From the NCBI GenBank assembly GCA_937982665.1, contig CALJLD010000091.1, forward strand, positions 1-15,545: a stretch of DNA of 15,545 bases. Reading direction: 5' to 3'. This document shows positions 1-6,859 of this stretch, one piece after another. Each line of letters starts with the position of its first letter. Within the stretch, counting starts at the first letter, position 1. A model generated the notes under the pieces. It was not told the origin of the DNA. It saw only the letters and a program-made list of their open reading frames with translations, and made no database searches. This stretch comes from an uncultured Planctomycetales bacterium. GTDB lineage: Bacteria > Planctomycetota > Planctomycetia > Pirellulales > S012-138. A program made the position numbers and the translations under genes.

Positions 1-30
1 GCGAAGCGTGTTCATCTTGTTGCTGCGCAA

Positions 31-56
31 CCCGGCCAATTCTGGCCGGGCCACCC
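31..56. repeat. Palindromic hairpin with GCCACCC flank
   Basis: An 8-bp perfect inverted repeat (CCCGGCCA at 31-38 and TGGCCGGG at 43-50) encloses the 4-nt loop ATTC. It is followed on the plus strand by GCCACCC (50-56), the same 7-mer that flanks the palindrome at 886-907. It lies just past the stop codon of the minus-strand zinc-ribbon gene, so it could stop transcription of that gene. No T-run follows on the minus strand, so a classical intrinsic terminator is not supported. A weaker hairpin (GTTGC/GCAAC, 19-31) adjoins it. Confidence 0.55.
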
Positions 57-63
57 GTCACAG

Positions 64-615
64 TTAGCCAGGCGGGTTCGAGTTGCGCATCAAAGACTTT
101 TCGCGCTCAAGCGCCGCGCGGTTGGCCAAATAACGCCGCAACGCGACATCATAGGCTCTCGCCTTGTAGTAGCTTACGCTCGATAGTCCGACGGTTCCGA
201 TGAATGTGAGCAGCACAAAGATCGACCATTCCGGGTCAAGCACCGGCAGCAGGCAGGCAACGATCACTGCCCCGCAGAAGCTCACGACGACAATTGTCTT
301 GGAGCCGATCACCGACGGCATGTATCTGTAGCCATAGCCGTCGTCAACTTCATACTTTCTCTTCTCCCTCTCCCATTTGCAATCGAGCTCTTTCAACGCA
401 TTGTCAATGGCGGCTTGTCCCCCGGACGCGAGTTCAGTGCTTTTTGCTGAGTGAGGCGGTATAGCGCCCCCCACTTGCTGCGGCGTCCGGCAGTATTGGC
501 ACGCAACGCGATCTCCCTCTTTGACCACCGCTAGCGGCGCGTTGCAACGGGTGCAGTGATATGACTTGGAATTCATCGTGTGGTTGCCGGTGAGCTCCCG
601 TGGCGAGTGGTCCAT
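64..615 (-). CDS. Zinc-ribbon two-helix membrane protein, function unknown
   Basis: This encodes a 183-residue hypothetical protein. Near the N-terminus are two CxxC knuckles (C21/C24 and C39/C42), the pattern of a small zinc ribbon. A polar, charged linker follows (about 50-105), then two hydrophobic segments (about 107-125 and 131-150) likely to be transmembrane helices, then a basic helical tail. The expected layout is a cytoplasmic zinc ribbon tethered to the inner membrane. I do not recognise a named family and assign no function. The start is uncertain: ATG at 615 is used, TTG at 618 directly precedes it, and ATG at 576 would place the zinc ribbon almost at the N-terminus, as is common for such proteins. 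None of the three has a good ribosome-binding site. It is separated from the next upstream gene by a repeat-bearing gap of about 360 bp and is probably transcribed alone. Confidence 0.75.
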   Translation of the reverse strand: MDHSPRELTGNHTMNSKSYHCTRCNAPLAVVKEGDRVACQYCRTPQQVGGAIPPHSAKSTELASGGQAAIDNALKELDCKWEREKRKYEVDDGYGYRYMPSVIGSKTIVVVSFCGAVIVACLLPVLDPEWSIFVLLTFIGTVGLSSVSYYKARAYDVALRRYLANRAALEREKSLMRNSNPPG

Positions 616-714
616 CAATTAGACTGTGCCTAGGAGTTGGCAACAAGAAAACAATTCTGCATATCACGTTACGCGCCGAGTTATTGAACGCAGCGCGCTG
701 GGTGCCGCGTGTGC

Positions 715-736
715 CACGGGTAACTTGTTACCCGTG
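715..736. repeat. REP-like palindrome, copy 1
   Basis: This is a near-perfect palindrome with 10-bp arms (715-724 and 727-736) around a TT centre; its core reads GGGTAACTTGTTACCC. The whole 22-bp element is the exact reverse complement of copy 2 at 886-907. Such short intergenic palindromes behave like REP elements in other bacteria. No REP-associated transposase (RAYT) is present in the window. Confidence 0.8.
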
Positions 737-885
737 CTGCTTGATTTCAGAGTTCGGTCAATCCCAACAACCACGGCAGTTGTTTCTCGGTGCCATGGTC
801 GGCATGCAGGAACTGCTTGGCAGGTGGCGGGACACTTCAAAGTATCCCACTACCCTTAGGCAAGAACTCGGCAGGCTGTTATGCC

Positions 886-913
886 CACGGGTAACAAGTT
901 ACCCGTGCCACCC
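886..913. repeat. REP-like palindrome, copy 2, with GCCACCC flank
   Basis: The 10-bp arms (886-895 and 898-907) surround an AA centre, so this copy is inverted relative to copy 1 with 149 bp between them. The right flank GCCACCC (907-913) matches the flank of the unrelated-sequence hairpin at 31-50. An inverted pair of this kind could fold into one larger cruciform, as REPIN doublets do, although the spacer is on the long side for a REPIN. Confidence 0.8.
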
Positions 914-977
914 TTTTCAAGTGGCGACAAGAAGCCTGCAATTCAACAGGCAAATCGTTACCCGTAAGACCTGAGCC

Positions 978-2147
978 CTAATACCCAAACGGCGATTGGT
1001 ACGGGTTCCCCTCGTCTTCTCGCACGACTTCAACCGGCGCTCGCGCTTGTTGGGCGTCCACTTCCCAATAGCGCTTCGTTACGGCGGCGAAGTGATCCGC
1101 CTGCTCTGGAGTCTCAAACGCTCGCTTGGGAACGATCAAAGCTACGTGCTGCTTTATCGTGCAAAACAAGATGTAGCTGGGCGTGTTGCGGACATCCTCC
1201 CAAGTTCGCCAGGTGCTGAAGGATTCGCGTTGCGGCGTCGTCTGTAACAAGCCGGCGCGAGATATCGTTACAGTTGTTTCCGGTGCATCGTGCTTGCTTC
1301 GCCGCGCGATGATTGTGCGGACGCGCCAATCCAACAAAAGTACGACCATGCCCCAGAGCAAATAGACCAGCAAGCCGGCGAAGAACTGGCCCAGCCAACC
1401 AAACTGCCGCAAGCTGACGAAGATCAGGAAGCCGCAGATGATTAACAGCAACGGCAGGCAATTCACGATCGGGCTGCCTCGCTGCTTTCCAGCGTTCTGC
1501 GGGGGTGGGTTGAGGTCCACATCGTCTTGCTCGGTGACGTCGCGCTGCACGGCGAGCTTGTCTTCGGGCAACTCGCGATAGGTTACCTGCAATTGTTCAC
1601 TGTCCATGACTTTGGGAGCCGGCGGTGCCTGGAACCGCGGCGTCTGTCGCGCTTCCGCAGCTTTGCGATACGCTTCCGCTTGCGCAGCGAACGCCGTGGC
1701 ATCATCAGCCGAAGCAAAGGCGTGGAACGGAATCACATGCGCGGTTGCCTGATCGACGAAGATAAACACGTGATCAGCCGTGGACGTGACACTCTCGATC
1801 ACAGACCACTCGCGTCGGCTCCACCCCCATTCATCTTCGCTGGCGAAGACATCTGGCGTGATCTTGATCTTGCAAACCGGCATGCCGCGATCCAGAAAGC
1901 TCTGCATCATGCCAGACATCTGTTTTCTCGCCAGCAGCAAGATGGCCAACAAGACAATGCCGATGATGATCCAGCCGGCGTAAACAGCAGGCCAAATCGC
2001 AAAGGCTGCAAACAGCATGCTAGGCGGAACGCCAAACAGGGCGACATACATCAGCCCTAACAGGAACAGACGTTTCCTTTCGCGTGCGATGACACGTCGC
2101 CGCAACGCATGCAAAGACTCGGCCGTGTTTTGGTATTCAACTTCCAT
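978..2147 (-). CDS. Double YcxB-like membrane protein, paralogue A
   Basis: This 389-residue membrane protein is built from two similar halves. Each half has two hydrophobic helices (about 27-50 and 55-73; 228-245 and 253-272) followed by a beta-rich YcxB-like domain (about 90-163 and 290-362). The second half shows the typical pattern: a W-x-x-W-E-D-V stretch near 313-319, then S-Y-I-L-F-C, then a hydrophobic strand with I-V-P-K-R-A-F (338-344). A proline-rich acidic linker (about 165-225) joins the halves. The tail carries NPYQSP (381-386). The family's role is unknown; YcxB-like domains resemble membrane-associated PH-type folds. The next gene upstream is a clear paralogue 48 bp away on the same strand, so the two are probably co-transcribed. 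The start is ATG at 2147; TTG at 2150 also opens the frame. No strong ribosome-binding site is visible. Confidence 0.85.
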   Translation of the reverse strand: MEVEYQNTAESLHALRRRVIARERKRLFLLGLMYVALFGVPPSMLFAAFAIWPAVYAGWIIIGIVLLAILLLARKQMSGMMQSFLDRGMPVCKIKITPDVFASEDEWGWSRREWSVIESVTSTADHVFIFVDQATAHVIPFHAFASADDATAFAAQAEAYRKAAEARQTPRFQAPPAPKVMDSEQLQVTYRELPEDKLAVQRDVTEQDDVDLNPPPQNAGKQRGSPIVNCLPLLLIICGFLIFVSLRQFGWLGQFFAGLLVYLLWGMVVLLLDWRVRTIIARRSKHDAPETTVTISRAGLLQTTPQRESFSTWRTWEDVRNTPSYILFCTIKQHVALIVPKRAFETPEQADHFAAVTKRYWEVDAQQARAPVEVVREDEGNPYQSPFGY

Positions 2148-2195
2148 CAAAGTTTGACGCGACGATTCATTCGGTGGATGAACTCGGAAGGTGAG

Positions 2196-3362
2196 CTAAA
2201 TCGTTCCCGGAGCATCATATGGGTTGTCAGAATGCGGCCGTGCGTGGGGCAGTTCAATGCTTGACTCTCGCTGGGCGGAATCCCAATAGTTCACGGCTCG
2301 CTCGAAGAACAGATCCGCCAAGCCGGGATTCATGAATGCACGCTGCGGGATGACCAGCGCCGGAAACTTCTTCACAACGCAAAAGAGGAAATAGCTATTG
2401 GTCCGTCGAATGTCCTCCCAATGCGTCCATCGGCCCAGAAACTCTTGATCCGCGGAGGCAAAATGTAGTCCGTCTTGTGTGAGCGTGACCGTTGCCATCG
2501 CTTCTGCTTTGTTTGCAGTCAGTCGCCCCCACCACTGTCGCAAGCGCTGGCCGGCAAAGTAGGCAATGAAGAAGAAAATGAGGAACCCCCCGGCGCCATG
2601 CATCACCTGCCTGGTGGTCGACATTTGCTCCAACGGCCTAAAGTGGAATGCGATTGCGCCTGCCACGAACAATCCACCTAACAGCAACTCCAACAGGCTT
2701 TGGCTGGCAGCGCTCCGCTTCGGTGCTCGTCCGTCTTCGCCGGGGAGCTTTTGCTCGACCAGGTTCTGGAGTGCGGCCATGCGGTCTTCCGGAAGTACGG
2801 GAAACCGGATGCGTTGTGCTGGATCTTCAACGGCGACCGCTTCCGCCGGCGGGAACTTTCCGGCGTTTCTGTCCGCGAGATATCTGGCGGCAAGTTCAGC
2901 AAACCGCTCGGCCTGTTGCGGTGACTCGAACGCGGAGCACGGAATGATCTCCGCTTCCGCGCGGTCTGTGAAAACCATGATGTGATTGTCATACGTTGCG
3001 ACATCATGGATCTTGGTCCAAGCGACACGTCCCCAAACAAATTCATTTTCGCAATAGAATTCATTGGGAGTGATTCGCGCGCGGCAGATCACGCCGCCCT
3101 TCTGTTGGAAGTTGGCGAGGAGTCGTGTGATCGCCATCCGAATTGCGACGACGATGTAGATGGTGAGGGCCGCGGTTGCAAGCCAACCACCATAGAGCGA
3201 GGGCCACAGTCCTCGCGCCCAGAAGTACAAGCTTGGCAAGCCCGCGGCAATGGCGGCAGCAAAGCTCATCCAAAGCACGCGCTTTCGCCATTCGCGCTGC
3301 GCCACCGCGCGACGAAACGCAGCCAACCCCGCTTCCGTGTATTGCGGAAACTCAACTTCCAT
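2196..3362 (-). CDS. Double YcxB-like membrane protein, paralogue B
   Basis: This 388-residue protein is a paralogue of its downstream neighbour. It shares the M-E-V-E-[FY] start, the same order of parts, the L-P-E-D motif in the linker (190-193), and near-identical blocks in the second beta domain (W-E-D-I-R at 315-319, S-Y-F-L-F-C at 323-328, V-I-P-Q-R-A-F at 337-343). Predicted helices lie at about 28-48, 54-75, 222-241 and 254-271. The C-terminal tail holds NPYDAP (380-385), matching NPYQSP in the partner. An ATG at 3362 begins the homologous N-terminus, which supports this start. It is the first gene of a probable two-gene unit; any promoter would lie in the 317-bp gap upstream. The biochemical function is unknown. 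Conserved pairing suggests a hetero-oligomer or a recent duplication; this is an inference. Confidence 0.87.
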   Translation of the reverse strand: MEVEFPQYTEAGLAAFRRAVAQREWRKRVLWMSFAAAIAAGLPSLYFWARGLWPSLYGGWLATAALTIYIVVAIRMAITRLLANFQQKGGVICRARITPNEFYCENEFVWGRVAWTKIHDVATYDNHIMVFTDRAEAEIIPCSAFESPQQAERFAELAARYLADRNAGKFPPAEAVAVEDPAQRIRFPVLPEDRMAALQNLVEQKLPGEDGRAPKRSAASQSLLELLLGGLFVAGAIAFHFRPLEQMSTTRQVMHGAGGFLIFFFIAYFAGQRLRQWWGRLTANKAEAMATVTLTQDGLHFASADQEFLGRWTHWEDIRRTNSYFLFCVVKKFPALVIPQRAFMNPGLADLFFERAVNYWDSAQRESSIELPHARPHSDNPYDAPGTI

Positions 3363-3679
3363 CGTGTTGTCGGCTGCGCCTGAAATCGCAATCTCCGCAC
3401 GCTGGGACCATCAACTTGCGTGCGACATTATCGGTAACATGAGCGAGCTGGCAAATTGCGTCCTGAACTGCGCCCTCTGCAATTGCGCACAGGGTCTTCC
3501 TCCGTTGCGCATCGTCCAGACCCGGCTACCCTCTTGAATTCCTGGGAACGCTGACCAGCCAACCTCTTGTCATCTTGCGCGACTCAAACGCGGTGATACA
3601 CGACCAGACACAACGCCGAGACGCATCTCGACAACCCGATCAAGCCCATGCAATCACTCTAACAGGCTACGCAACGACT
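3363..3679. other. Intergenic gap upstream of the YcxB-like pair
   Basis: This gap separates the stop of the MfnB-like gene from the start of the YcxB-like pair, both on the minus strand. The only structure seen is a related pair of short A/T-centred words on the minus strand, CGCAATTGC (about 3479-3487) and CGCAATTTGC (about 3451-3460), which might be an operator but are too short to be sure. I see no terminator hairpin with a T-run and no convincing small gene. Confidence 0.4.
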
Positions 3680-4510
3680 CTACGCCGTCAGGGTGTTGTC
3701 CGGGTGGAACAACCCCACAAGGCTCTTCAGTCGATTGGCATCGATCGAGGTGGAGCGGTCGCCGACGCAGATGGCGCCGCGGATGGCAATCAGGTCAGGC
3801 TGCAAAGCCAAGAGATCAGGAATGCTGCCCAAGTCGAGCGAGCCGGAGATGGCCGACTGCATTTCGGTTGCTCGCGCGGCTGCAATGAACGCCGCGACTT
3901 CGCCCAAGGACCAGTGGTCCATCAATCCGCCCCGCTGCTTGTCGAATGTATCGAGCAAGATGGCGGCGCAGCCCATCCGCTTGGCTTCGCGGAGAACCAG
4001 GGCCCATTCGGGAGCTTCAGCCAGTTGTGCGTCGGCATAGCAAACGGCAACAGCCTGAGTGCCGGCCGGCAAACGCTTCATCCATGACTTGTAGAGTTTC
4101 TTCCAGTTGTCGATGCGCGCACATCCGGACAAGCCAATCTTGGCATATGTGAACCCTGCGACGGGAAGTGTGGGATGAAACTCCGGCTCGCTACGGGCGA
4201 GGAAGTCATCCAGCCGACCGGAATCGTGCAGGAAGGATTGCTCAAGAATGTCCGAATTACTGACCGCAGGCGATGACAGCCCATCAACCAACTCGCCACA
4301 TGCCGCGCTGGTGGGGACAGCATCGCCCACCAGGTTCAAGACTTCCTGCCAGGTCTCGGGACTGGCATTGCCCAAAGACCCGCGCGTTGGGTCTTTGACA
4401 TCAATGACGTCCACACCGGCTTGTATCGCAAGCTGGGCTTCGGCAGCACTGCGAACGCTGACCAGCAAGCGTGTTTCGTTGTTCGAGTCGAAAGATGGGT
4501 CTTGCTTCAT
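3680..4510 (-). CDS. mfnB: (5-formylfuran-3-yl)methyl phosphate synthase (MfnB-like)
   Basis: By family, this enzyme condenses two glyceraldehyde-3-phosphate molecules to 4-(hydroxymethyl)-2-furancarboxaldehyde phosphate, the first step towards the furan of methanofuran, a formyl carrier in H4MPT-dependent C1 metabolism. The 276-residue protein has the family's TIM-barrel signatures. L-L-V-S-V-R at 15-20 is followed by D37-V-K39-D-P with a downstream G-x-L-G. A lysine, K124, sits in Y-A-K-I-G. L-L-D-T-F-D-K places D187 and K191 four residues apart, and R-G-A-I-C-V-G-D-R lies near the C-terminus. D37, K39, K124, D187 and K191 match the catalytic Asp/Lys set described for the Methanocaldococcus jannaschii enzyme (D25, K27, K85, D151, K155), including the Schiff-base lysine. 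The start is ATG at 4510, giving a short polar N-terminal extension compared with the archaeal protein. No other C1 genes are next to it. Planctomycetes are known to carry H4MPT-linked C1 genes. Confidence 0.9.
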   Translation of the reverse strand: MKQDPSFDSNNETRLLVSVRSAAEAQLAIQAGVDVIDVKDPTRGSLGNASPETWQEVLNLVGDAVPTSAACGELVDGLSSPAVSNSDILEQSFLHDSGRLDDFLARSEPEFHPTLPVAGFTYAKIGLSGCARIDNWKKLYKSWMKRLPAGTQAVAVCYADAQLAEAPEWALVLREAKRMGCAAILLDTFDKQRGGLMDHWSLGEVAAFIAAARATEMQSAISGSLDLGSIPDLLALQPDLIAIRGAICVGDRSTSIDANRLKSLVGLFHPDNTLTA

Positions 4511-4758
4511 ACAATCTTACCTGTGGGAATCCAAACCACGCAGGCCGTCAAACAACACGAGTGTTGCATGCCCGATCTCCCCTGGGGAACGGGGGTCATG
4601 CTACAGGAGTTTGAGCCGCGGTCAAATTGTTCGGCACATTCCAGCAATGATGTTAATTTGGGGAAGCTGTTTCTCACAAGCCTCGGCAGCTTCGCGAATA
4701 AATTCACGAGGGCTGCCTGGTGTGCGTCTTGGCGCGCAACAAGCATGCTGCGAAACAC

Positions 4759-5283
4759 TTATGCCTGATTGGCCGCCAGTTGCTCTTTGGCCTGGGCCAG
4801 TTCTCGGTTGAGCTTTCGTACGAGGTCCACCGAAAGCGGCTGCGTCCATGTGCCCCGCACCGTCACGTATCCGCCGCACCAACTCCCCAGCGCGCGAAGA
4901 ACATTCCGCTGCTGAAACTCGCCAGCCTTTTCGGCAATGCGCAAGCTGAGAGTTGTCGTTTCGCGCTTGGAATCATCCATCATTGCGGCGGCCTGGCCCA
5001 GCAGGAAGCACTCGACGTGTTCCAACGGAACTGCGATTGCCCTACCGGCGGTGAGGAAGAGATAGAGTTGGGATTCGTCCGCACCAATGCGCGGCCGGCT
5101 CAACTGCCAAAGCAGCCACCCGGCATAGGCCAGCATCAAGCCCAGGACAACGGCCAGGCCTCCGCGCAGCCAGACAATGTCCCAGAATTGCCAAAAGGCC
5201 CAAGCGATGAGCAGGGCCGCAAAGCAAACGGCTGCCAATGCGGCGGACAGCGGACGCGGATTGTTTCGGACCCAAACTGTCAT
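4759..5283 (-). CDS. Small two-helix membrane protein with PH-like domain
   Basis: This encodes 174 residues. Two hydrophobic helices (about 12-33 and 40-61) form a hairpin, followed by a beta-rich soluble part (about 64-150) and a final amphipathic, Lys/Glu/Gln-rich helix (about 151-174). The block from S-R-P-R-I-G (62-67) through V-E-C-F-L-L-G-Q (90-97) to G-S-W-C-G-G-Y-V-T-V-R-G-T-W (133-146) looks strongly conserved and resembles a planctomycete family of unknown function; this is from memory of similar proteins, not a search. The reading frame stays open upstream to 5625, but the extension is Arg/Cys-rich with no membrane or domain signal and overlaps the divergent peroxidase start region. 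ATG at 5283, which begins just before the first helix, is therefore preferred. It resembles the YcxB-like genes in layout (helix hairpin then beta domain) but not in sequence. Confidence 0.75.
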   Translation of the reverse strand: MTVWVRNNPRPLSAALAAVCFAALLIAWAFWQFWDIVWLRGGLAVVLGLMLAYAGWLLWQLSRPRIGADESQLYLFLTAGRAIAVPLEHVECFLLGQAAAMMDDSKRETTTLSLRIAEKAGEFQQRNVLRALGSWCGGYVTVRGTWTQPLSVDLVRKLNRELAQAKEQLAANQA

Positions 5284-5617
5284 TCCAAATCGCGATTGAC
5301 GTTGCGTGTTCTCGATGGGGCAGCGCCGAGTGTTACACCAGGGCGTTTCTATCGTAAGAAGCTTGAGGCGACTGTCCATTGGGTGCGTGCGAGCGAGGCG
5401 GAGTCCGCGGATCATCGCCTTCGATTTTCCAGCTTGCCCAGTGTTGGCGAAGCGACAGAGGCGAAGTTTGTTGCAACCTGCCGAAATCGACCTCCGCGCT
5501 TGCGACCTGGTACCCCATTCGCCAAAATACCGAGCATTCCTGCCGGCTTTGTGCCAAAAGCTTGTGTGCCAGAGGCTCTGTGCCAGAAAACGTCTGCTGC
5601 GAAAGCCGACACAGATA
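5284..5617. other. Divergent intergenic region
   Basis: This 334-bp stretch lies between the divergent starts of the two-helix protein (minus) and the peroxidase (plus), so it should hold promoters for both. Its right end carries three tandem repeats (5545-5588). Long overlapping open frames run through it on both strands, but they only extend the two real genes without adding domain or signal-peptide features. No consensus promoter elements stand out. Confidence 0.5.
5545..5588. repeat. Three tandem 14-15 bp repeats upstream of the peroxidase
   Basis: The word TGTGCCA recurs at 5550-5556, 5565-5571 and 5579-5585, each preceded by a G-C-T-rich pentamer (GGCTT, GCTTG, GGCTC) and followed by A/G (AAA, GA, GAA). 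The unit is close to GGCTYTGTGCCAGAA with a period of 15 then 14 bp. It lies 30-73 bp upstream of the peroxidase start codon. It could be a repeated operator or leader element, or a decayed genomic repeat. Confidence 0.6.
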
Positions 5618-6751
5618 ATGAACACAATGAAATCGCATCGGATGAAGTCGTCGAAGATCGCTTATTGGCTGGTTGTTGCTGTTTTCGGCGGCGGTCTCCT
5701 TGGTTTGAACTGGCTGCCAGAGGGGTTTTCGCCGGAGTCGGCAGGCGCTGCCGCGAGCGAACCGCTTTCCACTCCGGCGTCTCCGCAAGACGACTTTCCG
5801 GTCCCAAACGGTCTCAAGCCGCTCCGCGTGCCTTCAGACAATCCGATGACGACTGAGAAGGTTGAACTGGGCAAGCAATTGTTCTTTGATCCGCGGCTCT
5901 CGCGAGACGACACAGTCTCGTGCGCGACGTGCCATTCCCCGGAACACGGCTGGTCCAACGGTGAGCGATTTGCCACAGGCGTCCGCGATCAGGTTGGCGG
6001 ACGAAGTTCACCGACAATTATTAATTCCGGCTACCAGTACTTTCATTTCTGGGATGGTCGGGCGACTGGTTTGGAAGAACAGGCGTTGGGCCCGATCACC
6101 AATCCGATTGAAATGGACCTGACCTTGGAAGAGGCTGTTGAAAAGATCAACGGCATCGAAGGTTATCGCCATCGCTTCAATACGATTTTTGGCAGCGATG
6201 CGACTGCGGAGACAATCGCCAAAGCAATCGCCACGTTTGAGCGTACGATTGTCTCCGGCGACGCCCCGTTTGACCGGTATGTTGCCGGTGATGAAGACGC
6301 GCTCTCCGACGCGGCCAAGCGAGGGCATGATATCTTCTTCAACCGTGCCCGCTGCAGCGCGTGCCATGTGCCGCCGAACTTCAGCGACCGTGGCTTTCAC
6401 AACATCGGAATTGGCATTGATGCGGACGAGCCTGACATCGGCAGGGTGGCCGAAACCAATTTGCTGGGCGACCGGGGTTCTTTCAAGACGCCAACGCTAC
6501 GCGAGATCCAAAGAACGGCTCCGTATATGCATGACGGAAGCCTGGCCACCTTGAGTGATGTTGTTGAGTATTACGCCAAAGGTGGCACGCCCAATCCCCA
6601 GTTGGATGAAGAGATCTTTCCCTTGAAGCTGACGGACGAGGAGAAGGCCGACCTTGTGACCTTCCTTGAGGAGGCATTCGCCAGCCCAAGTTATCCCAAT
6701 ATCACTGCGCCGGAGTTGCCGGACTGGCCAATGGACGGTGGAAACAACTAG
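5618..6751 (+). CDS. Di-heme cytochrome c peroxidase, MauG/CcpA family, exported
   Basis: By family, this enzyme reduces hydrogen peroxide to water in the periplasm using electrons from small c-type cytochromes; related MauG-type enzymes oxidise protein residues instead. The 377-residue product has an N-terminal basic stretch and a hydrophobic signal segment (about 13-32), then a linker to about 60. The heme motifs are C102-A-T-C-H106 and C246-S-A-C-H250, one per domain, as expected for two c-type hemes. Family blocks include L-G-K-Q-L-F-F-D-P-R-L-S (84-95), F-W-D-G-R-A (144-149), T-F-E-R-T-I (206-211) and T-P-T-L-R-x-x-x-x-T-A-P-Y-M-H-D-G-S (291-308), in which M304 is a candidate axial ligand. 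ATG at 5618 is chosen; ATGs at 5627 and 5642 are in frame and would still leave a signal peptide. No good ribosome-binding site is seen. The exported propeller gene follows 108 bp downstream. Confidence 0.92.
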   Translation: MNTMKSHRMKSSKIAYWLVVAVFGGGLLGLNWLPEGFSPESAGAAASEPLSTPASPQDDFPVPNGLKPLRVPSDNPMTTEKVELGKQLFFDPRLSRDDTVSCATCHSPEHGWSNGERFATGVRDQVGGRSSPTIINSGYQYFHFWDGRATGLEEQALGPITNPIEMDLTLEEAVEKINGIEGYRHRFNTIFGSDATAETIAKAIATFERTIVSGDAPFDRYVAGDEDALSDAAKRGHDIFFNRARCSACHVPPNFSDRGFHNIGIGIDADEPDIGRVAETNLLGDRGSFKTPTLREIQRTAPYMHDGSLATLSDVVEYYAKGGTPNPQLDEEIFPLKLTDEEKADLVTFLEEAFASPSYPNITAPELPDWPMDGGNN

Positions 6752-6800
6752 ACTGCTTGAATCACGAGACCGTGACCAACACATAACTCGGCTTGCTCTG

Positions 6801-6814
6801 GGGAACTTGTTCCC
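6801..6814. repeat. Short palindrome with AACTTGTT core
   Basis: GGGAAC (6801-6806) and GTTCCC (6809-6814) are 6-bp arms around TT. The central AACTTGTT is identical to the core of the palindrome at 715-736, which suggests a related element. It lies between the peroxidase and propeller genes, about 45 bp before the latter's start. No T-run follows, so it is not an evident terminator. Confidence 0.55.
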
Positions 6815-6845
6815 AGCGATCGGCCGAGACACGAGATCATTTTCC

Positions 6846-6856
6846 AGGAGAGGAAG
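6846..6856 (+). promoter_or_regulatory. Strong ribosome-binding site
   Basis: AGGAGAGGAAG is purine-rich, with AGGAG 9 nt and AGGA 5 nt before the ATG at 6860. It is the clearest Shine-Dalgarno sequence in the window and fixes the start of the propeller gene. Most other genes here lack one. Confidence 0.8.
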
Positions 6857-6859
6857 ACC

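Larger units (their letters stand above)
616..977. other. Intergenic gap with a palindrome pair
   Basis: This gap lies between two minus-strand genes. It contains two mutually inverted 22-bp palindromes (715-736, 886-907) and a lone half-copy, GTTACCCGT, at 957-965 just beyond the stop codon of the upstream YcxB-like gene. Open frames crossing it on the plus strand only translate the repeats and resemble no protein I know. The promoter of the zinc-ribbon gene should lie near its left end, but I see no clear -35/-10 pair. Confidence 0.6.

Noticed and set aside
715..965. CRISPR-like repeat array
   Set aside because: There are only two inverted copies and one half-copy, spacing is irregular, and no cas genes are present.
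600..974. Plus-strand open frame in the first intergenic gap
   Set aside because: Its translation is mainly the palindromic repeats; it starts inside the zinc-ribbon gene and shows no domain or ribosome-binding site.
4507..4758. Small minus-strand frame filling the gap between the two-helix gene and the MfnB-like gene
   Set aside because: It begins with GTG directly at the stop of the two-helix gene, has no recognisable motif or ribosome-binding site, and overlaps the MfnB-like start. The gap itself only shows a short CCCCTGGGG word.
5306..5617. N-terminal extension of the peroxidase frame
   Set aside because: It is Arg/Cys-rich and would bury the signal peptide about 115 residues inside the protein, preventing export.
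5284..5625. N-terminal extension of the two-helix protein frame
   Set aside because: It has no domain features, overlaps the divergent peroxidase start, and a suitable ATG lies just before the first helix.
4720..5856. Long plus-strand open frame (378 codons)
   Set aside because: It is antisense to the two-helix membrane protein and overlaps the peroxidase in another frame; composition lacks any protein-like hydrophobic pattern.
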